64,000 bases of DNA from NCBI GenBank assembly GCA_903858115.1, contig CAIOHR010000262.1, forward strand, positions 1 to 64,000, in the 5' to 3' direction. This DNA comes from an uncultured Pirellula sp. (GTDB lineage Bacteria > Planctomycetota > Planctomycetia > Pirellulales > Pirellulaceae). A program made the position numbers and the translations under genes. The notes below the pieces were generated by a model. That model did no database searches. It was not told the origin of the DNA and worked only from the letters and a program-made list of their open reading frames with translations. Positions 34,345 through 43,545 of this stretch are shown here, piece by piece (the stretch's first letter is position 1; every line of letters starts with the position of its first letter).

Positions 34345-35160
34345 TTATTGGTCAGGATTTCCTTTGACTCCATCGGATTGCATTGCAGACAGGAAAGACT
34401 GCACCTCAGCCGATTCACTCTCCCCAAACGATGGATCAAGAGGTTGTTGATAGTCCAGCGAATAGTCGTATCCTGCGCGATCGTAGACCAGTGTGAATAC
34501 TGATTGAAGATCCAACGCGACGTCTGGATCTTCTGGCGATAGCGGAATCATGATTCGGGGCAAGCGATCTCGCCACGGCCAACCATAGACTTCCGCCAAC
34601 GGTCGTGGTTTCGGTTTGCTTACCAAAGCAAAGTAGTCACCAGGGGGTGGATCCGAAACCGTCGATCTCTCGCCACCTCGCAGCAAATCCAGTTCGACGA
34701 GACTCGCTTTGGTCTTCATAAGGGCATAGACTTTTTCAAGATACTGCTCCCTTCCAACGGTTCCCTTTTTCTTGTTGGTTGGGGACAGCAATTCAATCAC
34801 CGTCACCACTTCGCTCGGTTTTCCCCTTCGAATCGTAATGAACGTCTCGCGGTGTTCTTCGAAGTACGGGATCGTACAGACTTTTGGCTGAATCGAGGGC
34901 TCCTTCAAGAGTGCAGCTCCTCCAGCGTTGTCCTCTAAGTGATCGAATCGATGATAGATCGCGGCATCGGCTACTATCGTTTGAACAGCAAGCGTGGGGT
35001 CGATTCGCTCTAAATAGACTCGTCGTTCAACATCAACGACATACTTTGGCCGAACAGAAGGCATGAGCTGGTCCGCCAAGATCGAAACAAACCGCGTGTG
35101 GAAATCCTCCCACTTTTGGTTTTCGATAAAGGGGTCCATTCCAGGAAACGGCGATGGCAC
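34345..35160 (-). CDS. DUF4058 protein
   Basis: 271 residues. It matches DUF4058: N-terminal MPSPFPGMDPFIE...W.DFH, then YVVDVERRVYLE, VTVIELLSPTNKKKG and a C-terminal AGYDYSLDYQQPLDPSF. The EhLSPxNK segment resembles the core of PD-(D/E)XK-like folds, but I do not assert nuclease activity. The family is abundant in cyanobacteria and planctomycetes and has no known function. It is transcribed leftward, 157 bp upstream of xylA on the same strand. Confidence 0.85.
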   Translation of the reverse strand: MPSPFPGMDPFIENQKWEDFHTRFVSILADQLMPSVRPKYVVDVERRVYLERIDPTLAVQTIVADAAIYHRFDHLEDNAGGAALLKEPSIQPKVCTIPYFEEHRETFITIRRGKPSEVVTVIELLSPTNKKKGTVGREQYLEKVYALMKTKASLVELDLLRGGERSTVSDPPPGDYFALVSKPKPRPLAEVYGWPWRDRLPRIMIPLSPEDPDVALDLQSVFTLVYDRAGYDYSLDYQQPLDPSFGESESAEVQSFLSAMQSDGVKGNPDQ

Positions 35161-35526
35161 AGCGGTTCAATCCTTCACGATCTTGTTTCGATGACAGTCG
35201 AAGCTTTGGGTATGCATGCAACGGGGAGTGATGAAGTCGCCCGAGAATCAAATTTCTCTTTGTGAACGCTTATTGTACGACCTTTGTTCATGTTTTGCAT
35301 GGTTTTTCTTGAAGGGACTTCACGAATGGAAGTGTGCCCAAACGTGGATTTCACCGAGACGAAACACAAATTACGAAAAGAAAAACGAACGAGTGGTCTT
35401 TCGCGTCCCAGAGTTCTAGCAATAGCAGGCTCATCGATGGTGAACCCAAACGTAGCTTACGGTTGGGGAGTTGTCGGCGCGGCGTGCGGCGCGTTTGCTA
35501 GTGCAAGCGTTCCCCGCAGTTTGTGG
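35161..35526. other. Intergenic stretch, no clear feature
   Basis: 366 bp upstream of the DUF4058 gene and downstream of the nucleotidyltransferase gene. A short rightward frame (35437-35610) encoding two hydrophobic stretches overlaps the nucleotidyltransferase on the other strand; I do not accept it as a gene. Nothing else is seen. Confidence 0.4.
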
Positions 35527-35949
35527 CTAAGCGCGGTTGTTTCGGCCTGTTGCTTCTTTGTTCTTGCACAACATCTCCGGCGATATGACTGGTATTCTCA
35601 AGCCGTCTAGTTCGATATACAGACATGTCGACTCAACTTCTTCGTAAGAGACACCGTCAATCTTGGTCAAGATGTCGATTCGCAAGGGTGGTCTTCCGAG
35701 CATCAATATTTTGCCAAGCACCAAAAGTGGCATCGACCTTTCTGGAAGAGAATCACCAAACCCAAAGTCAGTGAGCGACTTGCGAAGAGACTGTTCGTTC
35801 TCGTCAGAAATCCCAACCAAGAAATCGATGTCACCCGTCGCTCGAGGGTTTCGATACAGGTTGTATGCGTATCCCCCAATCATCACAAACCGAACGTTGG
35901 TCGAGATCATCAACTCGATAAACTCTTTGAAATCCGGGGGAAGCTGCAT
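35527..35949 (-). CDS. MNT-type nucleotidyltransferase, probably C-terminally truncated
   Basis: 140 residues of the DUF6036/AbiEii-like nucleotidyltransferase type. The catalytic motif is VRFVMIGGYAYNLYRNPRAT followed by GDIDFLV, giving GG...GDxD, and a later DIL supplies a third acidic residue. Family members usually end in a KNKxATGRxKDLxDxxxL helix; here the protein stops just after KNKEATGR, so the C-terminal helix is missing. It overlaps the small upstream gene 35831-36073. Such pairs are widespread and resemble toxin-antitoxin or mobile accessory modules, but the function is uncertain. Confidence 0.7.
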   Translation of the reverse strand: MQLPPDFKEFIELMISTNVRFVMIGGYAYNLYRNPRATGDIDFLVGISDENEQSLRKSLTDFGFGDSLPERSMPLLVLGKILMLGRPPLRIDILTKIDGVSYEEVESTCLYIELDGLRIPVISPEMLCKNKEATGRNNRA

Positions 35950-36073
35950 AGTAAGGCGCCATTAGTTGCATGAAGATCCGAAAGCGATCTTGGTAACTGA
36001 GTTCCGCGTCTGCGGCTCGTTCCGCTTGCTCGGCGCTCTCGAAATCATCGAATGTTCTTAGAATTCTCTCCAT
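35831..36073 (-). CDS. Small acidic partner protein of the nucleotidyltransferase
   Basis: 80 residues. Residues 1-53 (MERILRTFDDFESAEQAERA, then ELSYQDRFRIFMQLMAPYY, GFQRVYRV) fit the small helical protein usually found directly ahead of this nucleotidyltransferase type. The last ~25 residues read through into the nucleotidyltransferase gene in another frame (119 bp overlap), where relatives stop soon after the RVYRV segment. I take this as an extended or decaying reading frame. A role as antitoxin or RNA-related cofactor is only a guess. Confidence 0.5.
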   Translation of the reverse strand: MERILRTFDDFESAEQAERAADAELSYQDRFRIFMQLMAPYYAASPGFQRVYRVDDLDQRSVCDDWGIRIQPVSKPSSDG

Positions 36074-36508
36074 GCTCTAAGTCATTTCACTCCGGTGATT
36101 TTGTTCTCAATCGTACTGTTCGCTTGAATCATGGTCATTACTCGACATCTATGTGTATCTCTTTGGTAAAAAAATTGTAGCTGACGACAACCAGCGATTG
36201 TAGGGAGCATGCAGTCGGTTGGCCGCGAGTCGGCAAACACGAGGAGATGGCGAGCAAAGAACCGCGAAATTCTGCCAATCGTGAAGTTCGTGGGTGGCAA
36301 GTGTTTTTTTTCAAATATGCTATAACACTTCTGCTATGCTCGGTTCCTAAGTGGAGCGGGATAAAATCTTGTTATCCCAATCCGAGACGTAAGAGTAGGA
36401 AAAGTCCCTCGCTCACGCGTCGGGTTAGGATGTTTCCAACGACCATACTGCAACAGTTTCCTCACCGAATACACTTCCTCACTGCATAAACCTACCCGGA
36501 GCCCCGCT
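36074..36508. other. Intergenic region upstream of the MFS gene
   Basis: 435 bp between the divergent small gene and the MFS gene. Visible: AAGTGTT ... AACACTT around a T-run and TATAAC (~36299-36330), a GGGATAA ... TTATCCC hairpin (36358-36378), and a dispersed repeat copy (36404-36431). The promoter of the MFS gene is probably here but I cannot fix it. Confidence 0.5.
36404..36431 (-). repeat. Dispersed 'CGAAGCGTGAGCGAGGGA' repeat, second intergenic copy
   Basis: Plus strand reads GTCCCTCGCTCACGCGTCGG then GTTAGGATG, one substitution from the unit inside the DUF58 gene (17025-17053). Confidence 0.8.
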
Positions 36509-37942
36509 GTGCCAACTGCCAATTCCGACAATCTCTCCACTGGCGTCGAAAGCAATCTTCCTTGGTGGAAGCACTTGACGGGTTACCATTGGTTCGTGTT
36601 CGCGATGGCTTCCATGTCTTGGGTGTTCGATTGCTTGGACCAGCAATTGTTTATCCTGGCTCGCAACAATGCGCTTTCCTCTTTGCTAAATGATGAGCAG
36701 AAGAAAGATCTGTTCCAATATGGCGATTACGCGACGATGATCTTCATGTTCGGGTGGGCAACTGGAGGACTAATCTTCGGTTCTGTCGGGGATAGAATCG
36801 GCCGTGCCAAAACACTGACGTTGACGGTACTACTTTATTCGCTTTCTACGGGGCTATCCGCGTTTTCGACCGGTTGGCTGGACTTCGCAATTTACCGATT
36901 CATTACGGGCCTCGGCGTCGGGGGAGTGTTTGGACTGGCAGTTGCTTTGGTGGCTGACACCTTGCCAGATATAGCGCGTGCACCAGCGCTCGGTCTGCTG
37001 CAGTCGTTATCTGCATTGGGTAACATCACAGCGGGCCTGACATCGATGCTGTTTGCCTATCTCGGTCGTATCGGCACTATTGATCCTGCGAACTCTTGGA
37101 AGTATCTTTTTCTGGTTGGAGCGATACCGGCCGTTTTGTGCGTATTTATTCAGCTTCGACTCAAAGAACCTGAAAAGTGGGTGGAAGCTCGAAAAGCAGG
37201 TCGTATCAGCGGTGTTAAGTTCGGCTCCTACTCCAATCTGTTCTCGGAAGCAAAGCTTCGAAAACATGCATTGCTCGGGATGGCACTTTGCGTCTCGGGG
37301 ATTATTGGTGTCTGGGGGATCGGCTTTTTCTCACCTGAGATTGTGAAGTCGGTAATCACCCAATCGGTGGAAGCGAAACAACTTGCAGGAATCGAAAACC
37401 CCACCCCAGAACAACTGGCAACACTGAAGGCCGACGTCAAGGTTGCCGCAGATTTTTGGATGGGTGTGAATTCCATTGTGCAGAACATCGGAGCATTTAT
37501 TGGCATGTTGGTCTTTACCGTCTTGGCACAGAAAATCGGGCGGAAGATAACCTTCATTATCGGTTTCTTGTCGGCACTCGTGTTTACGGTTCTCTATTTT
37601 CAAACCTTCAACGGCGTTAGCTACATACCGCTCAGTGCATTGATGGGAGGATGTCAGTTAGGTATTTTTGCCGGCTATGCAATTTATCTACCCGAGTTGT
37701 TCCCCATTCGTCTTCGCAGTACGGGAGTGAGTTTCTGTTACAACGTCGGGCGTTACGTGGCGGCGTTAGGCCTGCCGATCAAAGCGAACTTGACCGCTTG
37801 GTTCGCCAAAGGAGCGACAACAGATGTCGAGAAACTGAATGCTTTCCGAGATGCTGCGTCCTACATGTGTGCAACCTTCCTTATCGGCATCATTGTCATT
37901 CTATTCTTGCCAGAAACCAAAGACAAACCGCTGCCGGATTGA
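36509..37942 (+). CDS. MFS transporter, metabolite:H+ symporter type
   Basis: 477 residues with about twelve membrane helices. Major facilitator signature between TM2 and TM3 is GDRIGRAKTL; TM4 region RFITGLGVGGVFGLAVALVADTLP, TM8-9 loop AQKIGRKITF, TM10-11 YLPELFPIRLRSTGVSFCYN. The pattern resembles the sialate/aromatic acid:H+ symporter group; the substrate cannot be read from sequence. A charged central loop insert (EAKQLAGIENPTPEQLATLK) follows TM7. It is followed after 30 bp by an acyl-CoA dehydrogenase-like gene on the same strand, likely cotranscribed, suggesting uptake of an organic acid. Confidence 0.9.
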   Translation: MPTANSDNLSTGVESNLPWWKHLTGYHWFVFAMASMSWVFDCLDQQLFILARNNALSSLLNDEQKKDLFQYGDYATMIFMFGWATGGLIFGSVGDRIGRAKTLTLTVLLYSLSTGLSAFSTGWLDFAIYRFITGLGVGGVFGLAVALVADTLPDIARAPALGLLQSLSALGNITAGLTSMLFAYLGRIGTIDPANSWKYLFLVGAIPAVLCVFIQLRLKEPEKWVEARKAGRISGVKFGSYSNLFSEAKLRKHALLGMALCVSGIIGVWGIGFFSPEIVKSVITQSVEAKQLAGIENPTPEQLATLKADVKVAADFWMGVNSIVQNIGAFIGMLVFTVLAQKIGRKITFIIGFLSALVFTVLYFQTFNGVSYIPLSALMGGCQLGIFAGYAIYLPELFPIRLRSTGVSFCYNVGRYVAALGLPIKANLTAWFAKGATTDVEKLNAFRDAASYMCATFLIGIIVILFLPETKDKPLPD

Positions 37943-37972
37943 TGCGACGATGTTTGGTAGACTGCGGATCTA

Positions 37973-39115
37973 ATGAATCAACTATTCCCTGAACTACCAT
38001 TGTTCCTTTCTAGCTCACTTGATGATACATCTGATCGTCTTTCGATCGACGAACTGCGAGAGTCGTCGAGACAGCTACGATCGATCGATGACTTTCCCGT
38101 CGAGATCATTCGACGTTGCGCCCGATTGGAAAATCAACTCTCCAGTGATCCACAATCTCTGATTCGATACTATGTGTGGTTAGCGTTCGGCTGCCTGACC
38201 AGTGCGTTTATCATGACGCAACGCAACTCAGCCATTCGGCGCATCGAATCCAGTAACAACGATGCTGCTAGAGAGCGATTGTTAACACCCATTGGTTCAG
38301 GGGAATGGTTCGCAACCGTCGGTATCAGTCAGCTTTCCACTAGCCGACGGCACGTTGCTCAACCACCACTGGTTGCACGTTCAACGGAATCCGGATGGTC
38401 GCTCGACGGGTATTGTCCATGGGTAACGGGTGCCGCACATGCCGACATCATCGTGATCGGGGCAATCGCTCAGCCTCTTGATAATGAGCTATCGAAAGGA
38501 GGCGAAACAGTGAACGATGATGGACTCAATTCGCAGATGCTGTTTGCCGTACCAACGAATCGGCCCAATGTCTCGTGCTCGCCAGGTATGTCACTCATCG
38601 GTTTATCAGCAAGCTGCACCGATGTCGTTCGATTGAATGACGTCGCGGTTACGACCAGCGATCTCCTTCATGGTCCGTGTGCGAACGTCATGCATGCAAC
38701 TCGATCGACAAACGCCGGTCCAACCGGTGCGAGCGGTGCCGGTGGTCTTCAAACCTCTGCATTGGCTATCGGTCATGCGGCCAAGGCTATCGAGTTTTTG
38801 AGCCTTCAAGCCGCCAATCGTCCGGAGCTTCGAGCGACCGCGGAGAAATGGATGCGAAATTGGGAGTCCCAGTTTAATCTACTGCTTCAGTTTGCATCTG
38901 GCAGAGCGACCGGCGATGTCGTTTTATTCCGCAAAGAAGCGAACGATCTCGTCCTGCAAGCCACTCAATCGGCCCTCGCAGCAGCCAAAGGTGCAGGCTT
39001 CGTCGATGATCACGACGTCGGACGTTGGTGCTGCGAAGCATTGTTTTTCTTAGTATGGAGCTGCCCGCAAGCCGTCATCGACGCTCACCTCTGCAGCCTT
39101 GCCGAGGTCGGCTAA
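37973..39115 (+). CDS. Acyl-CoA dehydrogenase-like protein (divergent)
   Basis: 380 residues. The middle beta-domain pattern of acyl-CoA dehydrogenases is visible: EWFATVGISQLSTS and GWSLDGYCPWVTGAAHADII (FAD and substrate-facing segments), then a late LATQSALAAAKGAGFVDDHD-type C-terminal helix bundle. The N-terminal helical domain is short and the C-terminal catalytic Glu region is not obvious, so activity is uncertain. It may belong to the flavin monooxygenase/HpaB-like side of the superfamily. It lies 30 bp after the MFS gene, probably one operon. Confidence 0.75.
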   Translation: MNQLFPELPLFLSSSLDDTSDRLSIDELRESSRQLRSIDDFPVEIIRRCARLENQLSSDPQSLIRYYVWLAFGCLTSAFIMTQRNSAIRRIESSNNDAARERLLTPIGSGEWFATVGISQLSTSRRHVAQPPLVARSTESGWSLDGYCPWVTGAAHADIIVIGAIAQPLDNELSKGGETVNDDGLNSQMLFAVPTNRPNVSCSPGMSLIGLSASCTDVVRLNDVAVTTSDLLHGPCANVMHATRSTNAGPTGASGAGGLQTSALAIGHAAKAIEFLSLQAANRPELRATAEKWMRNWESQFNLLLQFASGRATGDVVLFRKEANDLVLQATQSALAAAKGAGFVDDHDVGRWCCEALFFLVWSCPQAVIDAHLCSLAEVG

Positions 39116-39217
39116 AGTGAAAGCAGATGTCCTACAAAGCGTCGTTGCTTGGTTTTTCACTTTCGGATTGCATCAATTGATTTACGATGGCCGTAGCGCC
39201 GGCGATAACTGTGGCAC

Positions 39218-41227
39218 CTACTCTTTTGGTGGTTTGGATAATTGCCAGCCCCAGCGATGAAGATTGCGAGAGTCGGAGTATCGCGCTGCAGATCCAGTCG
39301 ATCCGAGGACAACCACAATCAGTTTTTTGCCATCGCGTTCGCTGCATGACACGAGGCAAGCACCTGCTGCATCGGTTGTCCCTGTTTTGACTCCAATGAA
39401 TCCTTCAATACCCAAGAGTTGATTGGTATTGCGCCACACCATATCGCGTGTGTAGCCAGAAACACCTTGAACAGTGCACTTGTACTCACGCGTCCCTACA
39501 ATCTCGCGAAGCAATGAAGATGACAAAACAGCGGTCGCTAGCTTCGCCAGATCCACGCAACTGCTAAGGTGCTCTGCATGAGTCAATCCATGAGGATTGA
39601 CAAAATGACTATGATTCATCCCGAGTTTCACAGCTTCTGCGTTCATGGCTGCGATAAACATGGCGAGCGGATCTGTTTCAGAACAACCTGCAGGTCGCAG
39701 TCGTTCTCCAAAATGTTCCGCGAACGCTACGGACGCATCATTGCCTGACGGTAGCATCAGACCAAAGAGCGCGTCTTTGACCTTTAAGGATTCGCCGGCT
39801 CGAACAGCAGATGTCGACCCGATGGTATCATCGGCTCTTCGAGAATAGAGCAGTGATTCCTTCAAAATCTTTGGATCCTTTGCCGCTTCTTTGGCAATCA
39901 ACCAAGCGGTCATCATCTTCGTGGTGCTTGCAAAGTCCAACTTCGCATCTTGTTTGTCGCCGTCGATCGCTTTCCCTGAATCGCTATCGACGATTACCCA
40001 CGCTTTGGCAGACACAAAAGGTTGCCCCTCGATCGCGTCGAGAGGTTCTTTTGCAGGTAAGGGCAAAGCGTCTTCCTTGGCCTCGGCCCCCAATTGAATC
40101 GAGCCCAGTTTGGCCCACATGGCTGCATCTACTTTACCTGTCGGTTCAAGATTTTGTGCCGATTGAAACCTTTTGGTGGCTGCCTCGGTCATCGAACCAA
40201 AATCTCCGTCCACGGTTAGATTCGGGGGAGGGGACAGTTTTGTATTGAGAGCGCGCTGTAATGACTCAACCAACTCACCAGTAGAACCGACTTGAAGAAC
40301 CGTCGGAGCAACCGCATCACCTGTACCTGGAGGATTGAACCAATCGAACGCGACCTTGCCAATCTTTCCACAAAGTAGTTCTGCGGCGTTGTCATCTGTC
40401 CAGCGAGTATCTTTATTCTTGGATGTCAACACAACCATCGCTAGCATCCCCTTTGGCGTTTTGAACAAACCGGCATCGGTTCGTACGTCCGAGACAGCAC
40501 CGGTCTTGTTGTAGGTCTTTACCGATTTGGGGAGCATTCGACGTAGTTTTGTATCGTCATCGCAAGCGGCCAAATGCTGCAGCATTTTCTCAGATGCATT
40601 AGCTGACACGAGCGTTTTGGCATTCAACTGCTCCAGTAGTTGAAGCATATCCATCGCAGTGGTGCTACCGAGACCGTATGCCTGGCTCCGTTCAGGAGCG
40701 ATCGACGATTCTCGCCGAAAGACTTTGGCATGAAGTTGTGTCTCAGGCATACCCATGTCTCGCATGGTCTTCGCGGTACTAGCAAGGCCGATTTGGTCGA
40801 CAACCAAATTGGTAGCGGTGTTGTCCGAGTATCGAATCATAAGCCGCGCGGCGTTCTCTACTGACAGTTGCGCGCCGCTTTGAAAGTGATCCGTCAAGAT
40901 TCCAGAACCGGGCACTTTGTCAGATTCTTGGAGTGTGATCATCGTATCCAATTTGACGTTCTTCAGTTCTGCTTGCCGATAGAGTTCGATCAATACCGGG
41001 AACTTGATCAAGCTCGCGGTCGGCATAACTTCGGTTTCGTTGTGTAGGTAGGTTTCACCTGTCTCTAGATTCTTGATCGCAACAGCCACGTTACCCGCAT
41101 GCCCGTCGATCACAGGTTTCAATTCGTTGGCAAGATCAGCGCGAACACCCGAGCCAAGAACAAAGAGTGCGAGGAAGCATGAAGAAAGGCAGTACTTCGA
41201 TTCTAGTATTCGGTGCTGAAGCAACAT
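39218..41227 (-). CDS. Three-domain fusion: class A beta-lactamase-like, peptidoglycan-binding, D-Ala-D-Ala carboxypeptidase
   Basis: 669 residues, exported (hydrophobic segment ~11-30). Domain 1 (~31-300) is a class A beta-lactamase-like serine hydrolase with S72-x-x-K75, S134-D-N136 and K241-T-G243; a clear ExxxN omega-loop motif is not seen, so lactamase activity is unsure. Domain 2 (~310-375) is a PG_binding_1 domain (GSTGELVESLQRAL, DGDFGSMTEAATKRFQ). Domain 3 (~400-665) is a peptidase S11 D,D-carboxypeptidase with S434-x-x-K437, S494-G-N496 and K614-T-G616. Both active sites look complete in their core triads. It probably acts on cell-wall peptidoglycan, binding it through the middle domain. 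The gene stands alone. Confidence 0.9.
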   Translation of the reverse strand: MLLQHRILESKYCLSSCFLALFVLGSGVRADLANELKPVIDGHAGNVAVAIKNLETGETYLHNETEVMPTASLIKFPVLIELYRQAELKNVKLDTMITLQESDKVPGSGILTDHFQSGAQLSVENAARLMIRYSDNTATNLVVDQIGLASTAKTMRDMGMPETQLHAKVFRRESSIAPERSQAYGLGSTTAMDMLQLLEQLNAKTLVSANASEKMLQHLAACDDDTKLRRMLPKSVKTYNKTGAVSDVRTDAGLFKTPKGMLAMVVLTSKNKDTRWTDDNAAELLCGKIGKVAFDWFNPPGTGDAVAPTVLQVGSTGELVESLQRALNTKLSPPPNLTVDGDFGSMTEAATKRFQSAQNLEPTGKVDAAMWAKLGSIQLGAEAKEDALPLPAKEPLDAIEGQPFVSAKAWVIVDSDSGKAIDGDKQDAKLDFASTTKMMTAWLIAKEAAKDPKILKESLLYSRRADDTIGSTSAVRAGESLKVKDALFGLMLPSGNDASVAFAEHFGERLRPAGCSETDPLAMFIAAMNAEAVKLGMNHSHFVNPHGLTHAEHLSSCVDLAKLATAVLSSSLLREIVGTREYKCTVQGVSGYTRDMVWRNTNQLLGIEGFIGVKTGTTDAAGACLVSCSERDGKKLIVVVLGSTGSAARYSDSRNLHRWGWQLSKPPKE

Positions 41228-41361
41228 ATGGAGCTCTGCGGTTCGCTATTGACATGTTAGAAAGTCAATATGTTAATCGCTCTGCTCGCAAAGGAATACG
41301 GATCGCGAGGAGAAATCGGCGGTGAGGAAATGGATTCGGATTCAGGAAGGATCAGACAAAA

Positions 41362-41844
41362 CTAGTCTGTCGCTCGGGCGATCTTCATGCATTCGAGAAG
41401 GGCGTTTGCCGACTCTTCTCCTTTGTTTCCCATGTTGCCGCCGGCTCGTTGAATCGCTTGTTCCAAAGAGTTGACGGTCAAGAGCCCGAGAGCGACGGGC
41501 TTATTGTAATCGAGAGATAGCTGCATCAGCGCCATGCTTACCGCACGATTGATATGCTGGTCGTGCGATGTCTCGCCTCGGATAACAGCTCCCAGTGCGA
41601 TGACCCCTTGGCACTTTGGATTGGTGATCACTCGTTGCGTTCCGAAGGGCAACTCCCAAGCTCCCGGAACTCGAACGATGACAATTTGTTCATCGTTTGC
41701 TCCAGCGGAGAGAAGTGTGCGGACAGCTCCGTCGCAAAGCTTTCCAGTGATGTGATCGTTGTATGTTGAAACAACAATGGCCACTTGGCAGTCTTCGCGA
41801 TTGCTGTGGAATAGCTGTGTTGGTAGGGTCAGTTCTTGAGGCAT
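41362..41844 (-). CDS. ribH: 6,7-dimethyl-8-ribityllumazine synthase
   Basis: 160 residues, a normal length. It condenses 5-amino-6-ribitylamino-uracil with 3,4-dihydroxy-2-butanone 4-phosphate in riboflavin synthesis; family members assemble into icosahedral capsids. Motifs: VVSTYNDHITGKL near the N-terminus, VPGAWELPFGTQ, GVIALGAVIRGETSHDQHIN (active-site His of the GETxHD type) and KPVALGLLTV...QAIQRAGG. It starts 21 bp after rho on the same strand, so the two are probably cotranscribed; the other rib genes are not in the window. Confidence 0.96.
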   Translation of the reverse strand: MPQELTLPTQLFHSNREDCQVAIVVSTYNDHITGKLCDGAVRTLLSAGANDEQIVIVRVPGAWELPFGTQRVITNPKCQGVIALGAVIRGETSHDQHINRAVSMALMQLSLDYNKPVALGLLTVNSLEQAIQRAGGNMGNKGEESANALLECMKIARATD

Positions 41845-41865
41845 TTTTGAATGAAAGAGTGCTTC

Positions 41866-43269
41866 TTACGAGTGATCAGGGCGTATGCCCAATAGGAATT
41901 CTGCATTTGTTTGCGTTTTCAAGAGTTTCTGTCGAAGAAACTCCATAGCATCGGTTGGGCTCTGATTCGCTAGAACTTTTCGCATCAAGGAGATGCGTTG
42001 ATATTCTTGTGCATCCAGCAAGGCTTCTTCTCGGCGGGTACCCGACAGATTGATATCGATGGCTGGCCAAATTCTTCGGTCGACGAGAGAGCGATCGAGA
42101 ACGATTTCCATGTTGCCCGTCCCTTTGAATTCTTCAAAGATCACATCATCCATTTTGGAACCGGTCGAGACGAGGGCCGTTGCAATGATCGTCAAGGATC
42201 CGCCTTCTTCGACCTTTCTCGCGGCACCGAAAAAGGATTTCGGTTTTTGCATGGCGTTCGCGTCTAACCCGCCTGTCAGTAATTTCCCTGACTGAGTGCA
42301 TTCGCCATTCCAAGCTCGCGCCAATCGCGTGATGCTGTCCAAAAAGATCACGACATCGATTCCGTCCTCGACAAGGCGTTTGGCTTTTTCCAATACCATT
42401 TGGCTAACTTGGATGTGACGCGATGCAGGTTCGTCGAATGTACTGCTCACGACTTCGCATTTGGGGCCGCGCACTTCTCGCTGCATATCGGTGACCTCTT
42501 CGGGTCTCTCGTCGATCAGCAAAATGATAACATAGGTGCTTGGGTAGTTTTCGAGCACTGCTTTTGACATCTTTTGAAGCAAGATGGTTTTGCCTGCTCG
42601 TGGTGGCGAGACAATCAAGCCGCGTTGCCCGAATCCCAGGGGAGCGATCAAATCCACAACACGCGTTTCGATTTTGTCCGGAGTCGTCTCGAGTACGATT
42701 CGCGTATTTGGATGAAGGGGTGTCAGGGAATCGAATGGTTTGCGACTCTTGACTTCGTTGGGGTTGCGGTGGTTAATCGCTTCGACACGGAGCAATGCGA
42801 AGTAGCGTTCGTTTTCTTTCGGAGGACGGATTTGTCCCGAGATCGTCATCCCCGTACTCAAGTTGAATCGACGGATTTGCGATGGTGAAATATAGATATC
42901 ATCAGTACACGAAACGTAATGATGGCTGGACGATCTCAAGAAGCCGAAACCGTCATTCAATATTTCTAGCGTCCCCTCCCCGTAAAGAATTCCGGACGAA
43001 AGGAGTTTTGCCTTGAGAACTTGATAGATCAGTTCTTGACGGTCGAGAAACTCTGCATTCGAGATACGCTCGGACTTGGCTAACGACAGAACATCGTCCG
43101 TCGACATTTGCTGCAAGGTTGCAAAGTCCATGGGCGATTCGCCTGCCGAACCGCGAGTTGCGTGTTGCCGGTCTTTGTATAGCTCTTCGGAAAGCGACAA
43201 CGGTTCTTTGTCACGACTTTGAGAAGAATTGGAGCGACGGGGTGACCCGTTATGTTCGTGGCCGTTCAT
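41866..43269 (-). CDS. rho: Transcription termination factor Rho
   Basis: 467 residues, about 48 longer than E. coli Rho because of a charged, Ser-rich N-terminal extension (~1-50). Hexameric RNA helicase that ends transcription. The Rho N-domain and RNA-binding CSD follow ([34 protein letters not shown]). Walker [10 protein letters not shown], Walker [16 protein letters not shown] with the R/Q-loop after it, and [40 protein letters not shown]. The C-terminus has the usual EEALLD...RISLMRKVL. Upstream 276 bp leader (43270-43545) contains a GGGCTGAAACCC mini-hairpin, with possible but unproven autoregulation. Confidence 0.97.
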   Translation of the reverse strand: MNGHEHNGSPRRSNSSQSRDKEPLSLSEELYKDRQHATRGSAGESPMDFATLQQMSTDDVLSLAKSERISNAEFLDRQELIYQVLKAKLLSSGILYGEGTLEILNDGFGFLRSSSHHYVSCTDDIYISPSQIRRFNLSTGMTISGQIRPPKENERYFALLRVEAINHRNPNEVKSRKPFDSLTPLHPNTRIVLETTPDKIETRVVDLIAPLGFGQRGLIVSPPRAGKTILLQKMSKAVLENYPSTYVIILLIDERPEEVTDMQREVRGPKCEVVSSTFDEPASRHIQVSQMVLEKAKRLVEDGIDVVIFLDSITRLARAWNGECTQSGKLLTGGLDANAMQKPKSFFGAARKVEEGGSLTIIATALVSTGSKMDDVIFEEFKGTGNMEIVLDRSLVDRRIWPAIDINLSGTRREEALLDAQEYQRISLMRKVLANQSPTDAMEFLRQKLLKTQTNAEFLLGIRPDHS

Positions 43270-43545
43270 GAAAAGTTGGGTGGGAGGCTCGGGTCCCGTT
43301 GCTAGAACCGTTCGGGGCTAACGACTCGAAGCGAGCGATGGCATGAGATGGTGGGAAAAGAAGAGTAATGGGCTGAAACCCATGAAAGCATTATAGAACG
43401 CAATGCGCTAGCAACGCAACGGTGTAATTCAAAGGAATACTCGCTGAAACCATAGTATTTCTTGTGATTGCAGCCTGGAGGCATGATGGCGGCCTGGGCG
43501 ATGATGTCATTCTGTAGTGTGGGAGAGCTTCCGCAGAGGGTTGTA

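Noticed and set aside
35437..35610. Small membrane protein of 57 residues on the plus strand
   Set aside because: Two hydrophobic stretches are present, but it overlaps the nucleotidyltransferase gene on the opposite strand by 84 bp and lacks a Shine-Dalgarno.
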